Below are positions 35,501 to 45,014 of a stretch of DNA of 64,000 bases, in pieces. Every line of letters starts with the position of its first letter. Position 1 is the stretch's first letter. A model generated the notes under the pieces. It had not been told where the DNA came from, ran no database searches, and was given only the letters and a program-made list of their open reading frames with translations. The position numbers and the translations under genes were made by a program. Source of the DNA: Symbiodinium natans (taxonomy: Eukaryota > Sar > Dinophyceae > Suessiales > Symbiodiniaceae); the NCBI GenBank assembly GCA_905221605.1, contig CAJNDS010002723.1, positions 324,001-388,000 of the forward strand. Reading direction: 5' to 3'.

Positions 35501-36086
35501 CCGTGGCTGCTGAGTCCCGCTCTTCGACAAGCCTGCTAGCCATGCCAGCACATGCCAACGCAGCAATGACTGGCAATGAACGGAAGTCGAACCCGATCGG
35601 GAGACACGGCCCAATTCAAACGCATCCGTATGACCAGCCCGGTCCACAGGCAATGGCTTCCGAATGCACTTTCAGTTCATGAAGCAAGGGTTGCCACGAC
35701 GAGAGTACCACGATTTCAACCCTAGGCCGCCCCCCCTCTGCCATCAGCTGTGCCTTCAGAGCAGTTGCCCCCGAGGCCTCAGAGGCCAAAGTTGACAATT
35801 CGTTTGTCTCACCGTGGTTTGGGAGCAATTCCAATCGAGCAGCCACTACGACTCGGCAAAGTGGCTGGCTTTGCTGCTGTGTTTGAGCAAAGAAGGTGAG
35901 GATTCGAGAGCAATCTCAAGTGAGAACGAGGGCCTCAAGCATGGCACAAGCTGCTCAAGGTAGCTGTTATCAGGCTGTTATCCACCCTGTCTAGCTTGAA
36001 GCTCTACGGATTTGAAAGAAGTAAACATCGGATATCATGGACACCATCCCAAGCATTCATGTCTTTCCTGACCCTCCGACCTAGAC
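32590..36086. other. Mostly non-coding region; possible minus-strand fragment
   Basis: No gene on the + strand is supported. A minus-strand pair of open segments at 35385-35846 is listed separately. Duplicated short phrases such as gtgacgcagtgacgcagtgac (33035-33053) are present. Confidence 0.4.
35385..35846 (-). CDS. Possible minus-strand coding fragment
   Basis: Two consecutive minus-strand open segments have balanced, protein-like composition: 35846-35616 (MAARLELLPNHGETNELSTL and on, 76 codons) and 35576-35385 (including ASRLVEERDSAATAQKKLEQ). They are in different contexts of the same strand and could be exons or a decayed element. No domain recognised. This would be the only minus-strand gene in the window, which argues for caution. 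Confidence 0.25.
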
Positions 36087-39000
36087 ATGATGCGAAGACT
36101 GAATACCGGTCAATTTCCTGCAGTGACGCCGCGGCTGCCAACAGGGCAAAGATCGACGCTGTCAGCCTCCAGCAGGCAGAGGCCACTTTGCCATGGCCTT
36201 TCCAAGGCAGAGGCAGGCCGTGTTGTGACGGCAGCTTGCTTAGCCGCGTACTGCCGCAGCCGGCGCTTCTCCAACACCTGGCGCAATGCAGCGAATGCAG
36301 CGACACAGGTGGCTGAGACTGTGCAGCTGGAACAGGCTTTAGCCTCCGATGCCCCGACGGTCGGTTTCTACGAGACCATTCGGTCCGACAAAGTGCCCTC
36401 CATGACTTTCTCGTCGGTGCGTTGTTTGGGTACCGAGAGCGGTCCTGAGATCGGCGCGGAAGTTTGGGTGCGTGCTCGTGTGGCCACGGTTCGCGTAAAG
36501 GGGAAGTCAACCTTCGTGGTTCTTAGGCAGAGCAGCCTTCATACAGTTCAGGCGTGTAAGTTCAAGGATGCAGAGGATGGAGGCGAAAGCGCCACGGCGG
36601 TTGCGAAGTTCTTCAAATCCCTGCCGCTGGACCCGAACTTGCCGAAATCGTAGGCTGCCTCCTCACGCTGCTCGAATCTGTTCAAGCAGTGCATGCAGTG
36701 CTCTGCTCCGCAGGAAAGCCTTGTCGACCTTCGCGGAGTGCTTGCCGAGGCCTGGCGACTGGAGTGACTGGAACCGAGGACCGTCCTGAGATTACCTTGT
36801 TTCCGTGAAAGCCGTGGCGGCAGGCCAATGTCTCGAGCTGCACACAAAGCAATGTGGAGCTCCAGATCAAGCAGGTTTTCTGCGTAAGCCGGGCAGTGCC
36901 GCCCCGACCTCAGACTCCACCTGACAAGATGTGGACCCTTCACCTGCAGCGCGAAAGGCAGCTGCCGTTTCTCATGGCCGATGCGCAGCGCAGCGAGGTC
37001 TCCGAGTAGAGCTTTCTCGCGGTCTGGCATGTTGCTTGAGAGGGTTTGGCGGATGGGTATGTTGCCGCGTAGCCATAACCACCCCAAAGACTTCCGCCAT
37101 GCCACCACTGAGCCTGACCGAACTGGCTGCCCCCTGCCTCTCGAAGCTGAAGTGGAGAGCACTGTGCAGCCTGGGCGACCCAAGGCTCCACAAGCTGCAC
37201 TACTCTCATCCGCTCTCATCTGCTCTCATCTGCTCTCATCTGCTCTCATCTGCTCTCATAGTTTCTCTGAAAGAGAGGAGTGCTGATGACACATGTGTTG
37301 CATAGGAAGGAGAAGGCTAGGAAGGCTATGCTGCCCTTCCAGAGGCTCATGAGTCCATGTCTCGATTCTTTTCGATTGCGCAGCTCCCGCAGCTCCCGCA
37401 GCTCCCGCAGCTCCCGCAGCTCCCGTGCCCACCAAACGCCGATCCCGGGGAGGACCGGAGATGTGGGCCCAGCAGGCCCATACCATGGCAAAGAAGAAGC
37501 GAAATGAAGTCTTCACTTCCCCATAGCTGGAGAGACCAAACGCAGCTCAGCTTCCAGAAACGAAGATGATGACTCTTGATCTGTACAGCTCCATCCATGC
37601 CCATCCAGTGTGCAGGCAGAGATCGAAGCATCGCAGGGCAGCAAGAGGCCCTTTGCAGGAGACTTGGTGGCTTGAGCCATAGGCTTTACGGTCGGCTTTG
37701 GAGAGTTCTAAGATTCCTCCGGCTACCAGTTACCAAGTGTAGAGAATTGACCGTGTAACTGTACACGCAGTAGGGTTATTGAAGCCCGGGACTGTCAAAA
37801 CCCGAGCTTTGCGGTGACTTTGACCTCTGAAGCGGATGTCGCATCGGGAAAGGCCCGGCATGGGTTCGTTCAGCTCAGGTGCGTGTCCTTCCGGACCTTC
37901 GCCTCGACAACCGCTGGCTCGATCTACGCGCTTGGGCCTCTGCTTGCAATATCTTGCGAAGCGTCAAGGGGGTCCACTTATTGGGAAGCTTGGAATAGGG
38001 TGCCGGTTTCTTAAAGAAGGGGTCCGAATTTTCACCCAAGCTTAGAACAATCCCCCGCATGCTTCTTAGATTATCTTTGGCTCTCATTTTATGCGGTTGT
38101 GGAGGCGTTGTGTTGGCCAAGGTGCCGGCGCACAATGCCACGCTGCGCATCCAGGCCAACGCGGGCAGGTTTGAGCGCTGCGAATCGCTCCTCTGCACAT
38201 TTGCTTTGCGCCAGTCTGCGATCTGCCGCCTTTTCCGCGACAGTCTCACGAAGCGCGGCTTCGTGGAGCTGCAGCCCTGGCACGGAGAAGAGACCGATGT
38301 TACAGTGCACGTACTCGCAATGATTGAGCCAACTGAGGATCCACTCTCCGAAGCTAATATCTGGCGAGAGTGAGGGGGGCGCGGAGGTAGGCAGCACTGC
38401 TCACAGTAGATACCAAAACGCGTGAGACACTTCGAGACGTTCTATTAGTGGGGTTGTGAGGTGTTCCGCGTAGACTACTTCGGCTCCAGGGCATCGCTGG
38501 CACAGCTGGGCTCACAGATGCATCATACGAACGTTCTTGACAGTTCTGGATGCTTCTTCTGCTGCTGCTGCTGCTGCTGCTGCATCGAGTGTGGAGGTCG
38601 CCGCAGCTCTACAAACAGATGGCCATCTCAGCAGACATGCCCGGCGCGTTTGAGGCAGTTGTTGGTCAAACGTCGGTCAGACGATCCACCGAAGGCACAG
38701 ATTGTTGGATCGTCGCTGGCAGATTCTGGCAGATGCTGGCAGATTGGTCCTGTGTTCCGCGCGGAGAACTCCAACACTCCTCGGCATTTGTGTGAGTTCA
38801 CCGGCTTTGTCCTCGGCCTTTTTCCTCTTCCTGAAACTTCCTTCCAGCTTGGCTGCTTGGCTTTGAAGTGAGGCCTCGACTTCGAGATGCCGATCATGTG
38901 GCACTATGACGAAGTGATTCAGGCAAGATCTAGAGAACTTGAGACCCAAGAGAGTTCAAGGGCAGGGCGAAGGGCAGGGCGAAGGACAATTCTGATGGAG

Positions 39001-42000
39001 AGGATCGAGTATCAGGTCATTCACGAGACGCTGTCTGGGGCGTTCCAGGCGCTGGAGGAGGCGGTGCTTTGAGTGTTCTGTGAGAAGAGTTGTCCCTTTT
39101 TGCGATGTTCGCTCTCTAAATGTGCCAAGCTCCTCAAATCCCCGCCAGGAGTGTGCAGAGGAGCTGAAAGTGGTGAGGCAGATGTATCCCTCTGAGGCGC
39201 GAAAGCCAATGCGTAAAGGTAACATTGACTAGGTAAAGAACAGCTCTTGGTTGACGTGGTGCGACAGGCTCCCAAAATGCCATCTCCAGCTGGGCCGCCC
39301 TGCGTTGTGCAGTGAGCCCAGTTGTACTCAGAGAATTCAGTGGGAAGAGCATCGCAGCGCACTTCAAAGCCAGGCTCTGTATAGGCAGAACCCACGACAT
39401 CCCACGACTCAGAGAGTTGAGGCACTGGGGCGAAGCCATGGAGATGCTGAAAGAAGCTGCGGCCTCCGGGTCTGAGAGAAAGGACCTCGGCGTCTTGGAC
39501 TTCCCCTGGACAACCCTTTTTTAACGGATGCAAGCTGCCAAGATGGTTTTTTCGCAGGTTTACGCAGCTTGTCTTGTGTTGCCAAGCCCGTCTTTCTGGG
39601 CAAGCAGGCAGTAGGTCGGATCTGGGCCGATGTTGGTGCTGGTGCGCGGCTGGGGGTTGTGCATGCATGATGTCATGCTTGTGCGACCCGGGGCACAAAC
39701 TTGCATGCTTCATCTGCAACGACGATCGGGAATCTGATTCAGTGCGTTGGTTTGCTGATTGAGCACGCAATAGTTCTGACTTGTGCCGGTGCTGGTGCGT
39801 GGTCCGTGGTTGTGCGTGCCATACGTTTTGTCTCACGCTTGCGACCCGCTCGGGCATTTTTTGCATGGCTCGTCGCGGTACTACGATGAGCGACAGCTTG
39901 ATAGGTAGAAATCTGATTCGTTGCGTAGTTTTTCTGATAGAGCACGCAATAGTTCGGACTTGTGCCGGTGATGGTGCATGGTCCGTGGTTGTGCGTGCCA
40001 TACGTTTTGTCTCACGCTTGCGACCCGCTCGGGCATTTTTTGCATGGCTCGTCGCGGTACTACGATGAGCGACAGCTCTGATAGGTAGGCAATCCCGCTC
40101 ACTGCGTAGGTTTGCTGATTGAGCACGCAATAGTTCGGACTTGTGCCCGGGATGGTGCATGGTCCGTGGTTGTGCGTGCCATACGTTTTGTCTCACGCTT
40201 GCGACCCGCTCGGGCATTTTTTGCATGGCTCGTCGCGGTACTACGATGAGCAACAGCTTGATAGGTAGAAATCTGATTCATTGCGTAGTTTTGCTGAGAG
40301 CACGCAATAGTTCGGACTTGTGCCGGTGATGGTGCATGGTCCGTGGTTGTGCGTGCCATACGTTTTGTCTCACGCTTGCGACCCGCTCGGGCATTTTTTG
40401 CATGGCTCATCGCGGTACTACGATGAGCGACAGCTTGATAGGTAGAAATCTGATTCGTTGCGTCGTTTTGCTGATTGAGCACGCAATAGTTCGGACTTGT
40501 GCCGGTGATGGTGCATGGTCCGTGGTTGTGCGTGCCATACGTTTTGTCTCACGCTTGCGACCCGCTCGGGCATTTTTTGCATGGCTCGTCGCGGTACTAC
40601 GATGAGCGACAGCTCTGATAGGTAGGCAATCCGGCTCAGTGCGTAGGTTTGCTGATTGAGCACGCAATAGTTCGGGCTTGTTTTTGCGTCCTGGTGCATG
40701 GTCCGTGGTTGTGCGTGCCATACAATGCCATGCGTTTTGTCTTAAGCTGTGAACGCGTGTCCACGCCTTGACACACAGTACGGGGAAGCGTAGTATGTTT
40801 CAGCAGAAACGTTGAGTGCAGATCTGCTTAGCTCGCAAACGGTTAGGATCTGTCTGTGGCTGGTCTGTTGCCTGTGTTGCTTCGAATTTTGCTGACGTTG
40901 GAGCACATACAGAGAAACTTTTCACAAATTATGTGATTGCCGCCTTTTTCCTCGCGGGGAGAGATTGCGGTTTGGACGTGGGGATGGCCAGGGAATGCAG
41001 GCCTGACATGGCTTGACTACGAATATATATATATATATATAGATACATATATATATTATATATATATATATATATTTATTTCTATATATGAGGGTTGTTC
41101 TTCTTGGCGGGTTCTTGTGAGATACTTAGGAGGTCGATTAGCGAAAAAATCGGTCGCAGTAAAACGTGCACACCTCTCGAGCGCACGCAAGCTCGCGCAA
41201 GGGCGAACGCAAGCTCTGTGCAAGCTCTGAAGGCGAACAAGAGGCGAGCATTTGAGCTTCCAGGACCCAAAAGTTACCGAACCTTACCAGTACTTGCGAA
41301 ACCCTCGCGTGCGCAAGCCCGCGCAAGGGATCCTAATTGGCAGCCGTGGAACAAGAATATAGAACAACCCTCATATATGAATATATATATATATGTATAT
41401 CTACATATGAGTATATATATATATATACCATCTGACTGCATATCGAGAGCATGCTGCCCGTTCTCAAGTCATTCGTGCAAGAGGATAGGGTTCAATAAGA
41501 TACTCCTAGGTCCTAAACGCTCCTGAAGGAATGAGCCGCGTGCAAGGGTTTGGATCTGTGCATTTTGCAAGTTCCGTGGTTGTGCACGCCATACAGTCGT
41601 GCTCTTGCCAAGTGTATGGTGCAGCATGGAGTATGTGCTGCGACCCGTTCATGCAGGGAAGAGTGTCACAGCCGTTCTTGGCTGAGACCTCTTGCAATAC
41701 AGACCTCATGCCCGTTGTTTCCTTCATTCTCAGGGCTTGGCCAGATTGACGTTGACGTGCTTGTGCCTGGAAGCAGCCTCTGCCTCCCATTCCTTTAGGG
41801 CCTGTTTCATCTGTATCTTGCTACAGACGAAGTAGCGCCACTCCCGGCCAGCTGTGACTATCTGTGAGACTCTCAGTGATGCCTCAGTGATGCTCTGTGA
41901 GTCGTGCGGGGTGGTCCCGGGAGGACTTGATGGCTGATCTCAGCACAGAGGAGGAAAGGGTGCTGGGAAGCTTGGTTCTTGAGAAGTATGGCTCGAAACT

Positions 42001-43282
42001 TAGGATTGCTTAAATCAAACATCAATGATGAGCATTGAGCTGCTCATTGTCTGGAGGCTCGGATCTCTTCTTCTTGGACAAGTACCCCTCTGCTGTCAGG
42101 CCATGCTTTCATTGCTTGCATACGGCTGCGCAACGCAAGAAGCTTTGATGAATGAGGCCCTTCTACACAATGCCGTCAAAAGACCAGTGCTCCGGTCATG
42201 TTTGCCGTTGCGGTTGTCGACAATGGAGCGAGCCTGTCTTGCGTTGCCGCACCACACTGCGTGGCAGGCCCGAATACTCCAACTCCTATGACGTCATCTT
42301 TCGCGGGCAGGCCTCACAGACCAATCAGCTTCTGCATCGGCAAGATGCAAGAGCTGCTGGCATTTCGTCTCACGTCAGTGCAAAGATCAGTTGGAAAAGA
42401 AAGTGGACCAAGCATTCTCGATGCCATTGCGCCCGAGTGAGGAGATCGGCAGTGGTGCGCAGAGGTGTCATGACCCGGAGCTGTTGGAGGCGTGTGTTGG
42501 ATCCCTTGTCCCATGAGAATCAGGTCTGCTCTCAGCATTCAGGCAAGATGTGAGGAGCTTGGGGTGCCCACCGAGCCCTTGCAGCGCAGGTCTCAGATTC
42601 CATCTGCGAGGCATAAAGGGGCGCCAGTGGCGCAACTTAAGGATGAACACCAGGGCTTCTTCCACCCCAAAATGCAAGGTCGAGAAGTATAGGAGAAGGT
42701 CGCGGAAAGCTTGCCCAAGCATCCACGGCATTGCAGAAGCCCAAAACCATCCCAGAACCCCTGAACCCCCCCCACCTCTCCTGTTCGTTTCTGGGGTGTC
42801 AAAGTCATGGCTCCGGGATTCAGAAGAGACATGGTCTCTCAGCTTTTAGGGCTTTAGGCGTAGGGTCGCACTGGATTTAGGACATTTTAGGACACCTTCT
42901 GTTTGGCAAAATGCGCCGAGGGGCTACATCGACTCCTTCCGGCACGGAGCCGGGAGCCGAAGAGACCGACCAGGGGTAGAACTCCCGCAGAGGAGAAAAA
43001 GTAAAGCGCGCGAAGAGAAAGCGGGAGACAAAGGAAGCTGCAAGCAGAGGTCCCTCCTCATGGTGGCGTCGGGCTTGGTCTTGAACGCATCGTGCAGCTG
43101 TCCAGACCTCGGTACCAGATCCTTCGTACCAGTCTGAGGCTACTGTCTGATAGGTTGCTTTCCTTCGGTTCGGCTCTTGGTGGTGATGCCTCGTCGGCTA
43201 CACCAGCTGCAGGTACCTTGGCTTGGACAACATCCGCAAGGCAGTCATGTTCACCCGTGATCCAGCGCGGCTGAGCCCGTGA
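36087..43282 (+). CDS. Aspartyl-tRNA synthetase, eukaryotic cytosolic type (24 exons)
   Basis: Charges tRNA-Asp with aspartate. Exons: 36087-36629, 36714-36749, 36824-36895, 36950-36997, 37879-37929, 38122-38154, 38215-38267, 38338-38386, 38461-38504, 38597-38654, 38743-38803, 38873-38922, 39016-39060, 39149-39212, 39415-39491, 41951-41990, 42057-42099, 42157-42186, 42268-42310, 42442-42495, 42543-42574, 42921-42948, 43050-43099, 43213-43282. They sum to 1674 bases (557 residues) in one frame. Residues ~115-230 are the anticodon-binding OB-fold (GAEVWVRARVATVRVKGKST). The class II catalytic core follows: RLDNRWLDLR, FVEIHSPKLISGESEGGAE, SLAQSPQLYKQM, motif 2 in IGPVFRAENSN, LDKYPSAVRPFYTMP, YSNSYDVIFRG, SGAQRCHDPELL, YIDSFRHGVPPHGG, motif 3 GLGLERIVQL, and the end LDNIRKAVMFTRDPARLSP. 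The usual FPRDP reads FTRDP. The first ~105 residues are an Arg/Ser/Ala-rich extension, possibly an organelle-targeting peptide. Intron starts: 14 GC, 8 GT, 1 GA. Exon 14/15 borders are the least certain. Confidence 0.95.
37203..37260. repeat. TCTGCTCTCA decamer repeat in AspRS intron 4
   Basis: Six near-perfect copies of a 10-base CTCTCATCTG unit inside the 881-bp fourth intron of the synthetase gene. Confidence 0.85.
37379..37426. repeat. CAGCTCCCG nonamer repeat in AspRS intron 4
   Basis: Five copies of a 9-base unit (CAGCTCCCG). It keeps frames open on both strands (Ser-Ser-Arg or Ala-Gly-Ala type), which is an artefact. Confidence 0.85.
38553..38583. repeat. (CTG)n microsatellite in AspRS intron 9
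   Basis: About nine CTG triplets in the short intron between exons 9 and 10. Confidence 0.85.
39731..40745. repeat. ~179-bp satellite array, about 5.6 copies
   Basis: The landmark AATCTGATTC (or AATCCCGCTC/AATCCGGCTC) recurs at about 39731, 39910, 40091, 40270, 40447 and 40628, giving spacings of 177-181 bases. Copies share GCACGCAATAGTTCGGACTTG and TCGCGGTACTACGATGAGCG. There are two subtypes, with AGCTTGATAGGTAGAAATC or AGCTCTGATAGGTAGGCAATC at the junction, mixed along the array. A diverged partial copy precedes it (~39620-39720). The period is not a multiple of 3, so the long minus-strand frames here are not genes. Confidence 0.9.
41084..41377. mobile_element. MITE-like element with 18-bp terminal inverted repeats
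   Basis: ATATATGAGGGTTGTTCT (41084-41101) and its exact reverse complement AGAACAACCCTCATATAT (41361-41378) bound about 295 bases. Both ends sit in TA microsatellites (41024-41078 and 41379-41427), so the insertion target was probably TA-rich, although a clean target duplication cannot be read there. The interior has repeated GCGCAAGCTCGCGCAAG-type motifs and no transposase frame, so it would be non-autonomous. The superfamily is not recognised. Confidence 0.6.
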
Positions 43283-45014
43283 TGACATGATGTCGTCAGC
43301 ACGATGCTTGTGCAATGACTTCCACATGAGCTTCCACATTAGCATCCACATTAGTGCTCTCAACCCTGGCGCTGCTAGCGCGAGCGGCATCACCCCGAAT
43401 CACTCGGCATCACTCGGCATCATTGCATCCGGCCGCTGCAGCTGTCCTTTTGTAGGAGAACCGCCGACAGTTTTCCAAAAGCAGCACTGGCAGAAGTCTA
43501 TTGTCGAGTTGAGCATCTGCATCTGACTTTGTCGGGTTTTTGTGAAGGCATGTGCCCATCCCCTGTTGATCCTTGCGGCTCAAACCGTAACCAAGAAACT
43601 CCGAACCCCTGCACTGCCTTCCCTGATTGGGGCTCTGGAGAAGTGCGTGACTCAGGAACTTGGTCTAGGCCAAGCCTTTAGCCGGAGCCTGTATACGTTT
43701 GTTGTCGACTGCTGCCCTCGACCACGAGGTATGGCAGCGCTACCAAAGCGATGGGTGCTGGGCCGAGTGAATGCGAACAAGAGGGCAGCGTTGTGGAGCA
43801 CGGGTGTGGCATCCGAGCATACAAGGCCTGGACATTCCTCAAAGAGGGTCTCAAGCCACGACCTCAGAAAATCCACGAGCAGCCTCAAGAAGTCACAACA
43901 ACCTTCCCGCCTCAAGTCATTTCTAGTCTATGCTTCCCAGAGCTTCGCATTGCTTCGTCGCAGATTCCGTGCGGGACGTCTGTACGAGACCTTCTGGAAC
44001 TCACAGCCCGGAGCTCGTCAGGAGCACCGGACAGCCTCCAGCCGCCTCCGAATGCCGCCAGGTCCAACGTGAAGTACACAGTTGTGTTCCTTTATCCTGG
44101 AGCACTCTTCTGGGTCCGATGGCGTGCCGAGACGCAGTACAAGTGCGCTTCTGGCGCTTCTGGGAGACTCCAAGAAATTCTCGGAAAGTGTTTGCTTAGC
44201 CACCACGCTGCCCTGAGGTACAATGTATTCATTGCCGACAAGCAGGCTAGAAAATCCGACGGAAATGGAAGGGTGCAGGGTCGGACACGCATTTCATACG
44301 AATGCCAGGTTGAGCCGGACACGACCCAGAACCTCTTCTCTTCTTGGAAGAATGGCTCTGTATGGATCTTAGTCTCCAAGCCTCTCACAGCTGTCTGCTC
44401 AGCAGATGTCCAGCAACTGCGTTGAAAGCTTGGCTTGTAGTATGAGGCCTTCTACTTCCCTGCAATGGCAACAGTGCAGGACAGGGAATGAGAGAATCTG
44501 AGAGAAGCCCGATGCTGCTTCTTTCGGGACAGTCACATGACACTGTGCTTCCGTAAGCACCCGTGCAGTAGGACCTGAAGCAGTCCGTTTACGGAGATGC
44601 GTCCAAGGCCAGGCATGGTTTCGAGAAACGTAGCATACTCAGCATACACAAAGGGATAGAAGGAAATTCCTGAGGGGACGACTCAGTCAATGGAGTGTTC
44701 TCTTGCCTGCACATACTCGTGCCAGTGGCCATCCTCGAGACGTCACGCGCCTTGACCTGTGTTGGCTGTTGTCATGTGGCCAGGTGCCCGCTGCTGTTCG
44801 GGCAGGCTGCCACGGGCGCATGATGGAGGACAGCTTCTTCAGGATGTGCACTTGCTTATAACGCCGGTGTCAATGCTGCGGCCCGCCCTCATCCACGCTG
44901 TCTTGGTCTGCGAGCTTCTGCCTGATCACTGGGAAGACTTAGCAAAGCTGCAGCCGCTAGAGGCTCCAGTTGCCAATTGTAGATCTCCACCTCCACCATC
45001 CTCCACCGGTCACC
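43283..45014. other. Spacer with an unrecognised open frame
   Basis: Between the synthetase stop and the PX gene start. The longest frame is on the + strand, 43751-44425 (224 codons, ending PLTAVCSADVQQLR). It overlaps another + frame and has no recognisable domain, so I do not call it a gene. TCACTCGGCA is duplicated near 43398-43422. Confidence 0.4.

Larger units (their letters stand above)
39492..41950. other. AspRS intron 15 (2459 bp), a nest of repeats
   Basis: This intron runs from GT at 39492 to AG at 41950, between exons reading SERKDLG and EERVLGSLVLEKYG. It is far larger than the gene's other introns (47-881 bp). It contains the ~179-bp satellite and the TIR-bounded element listed separately, with TA microsatellites on both sides of the latter. 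A diverged satellite fragment (CCGTGGTTGTGCACGCCATAC) lies near 41574. Confidence 0.85.

Noticed and set aside
39021-40253. A 410-codon minus-strand open frame with repeated peptides
   Set aside because: It is the 179-bp satellite plus antisense of AspRS exons 13-15; the repeat period is not a multiple of 3.
42141-42160. Apparent 4-base duplication (ATGA) frameshift in the AspRS gene
   Set aside because: The conserved RPFYTMP block is reached correctly if the exon starts at 42157 after TGAG and joins the exon ending at 42099; no shift is needed.
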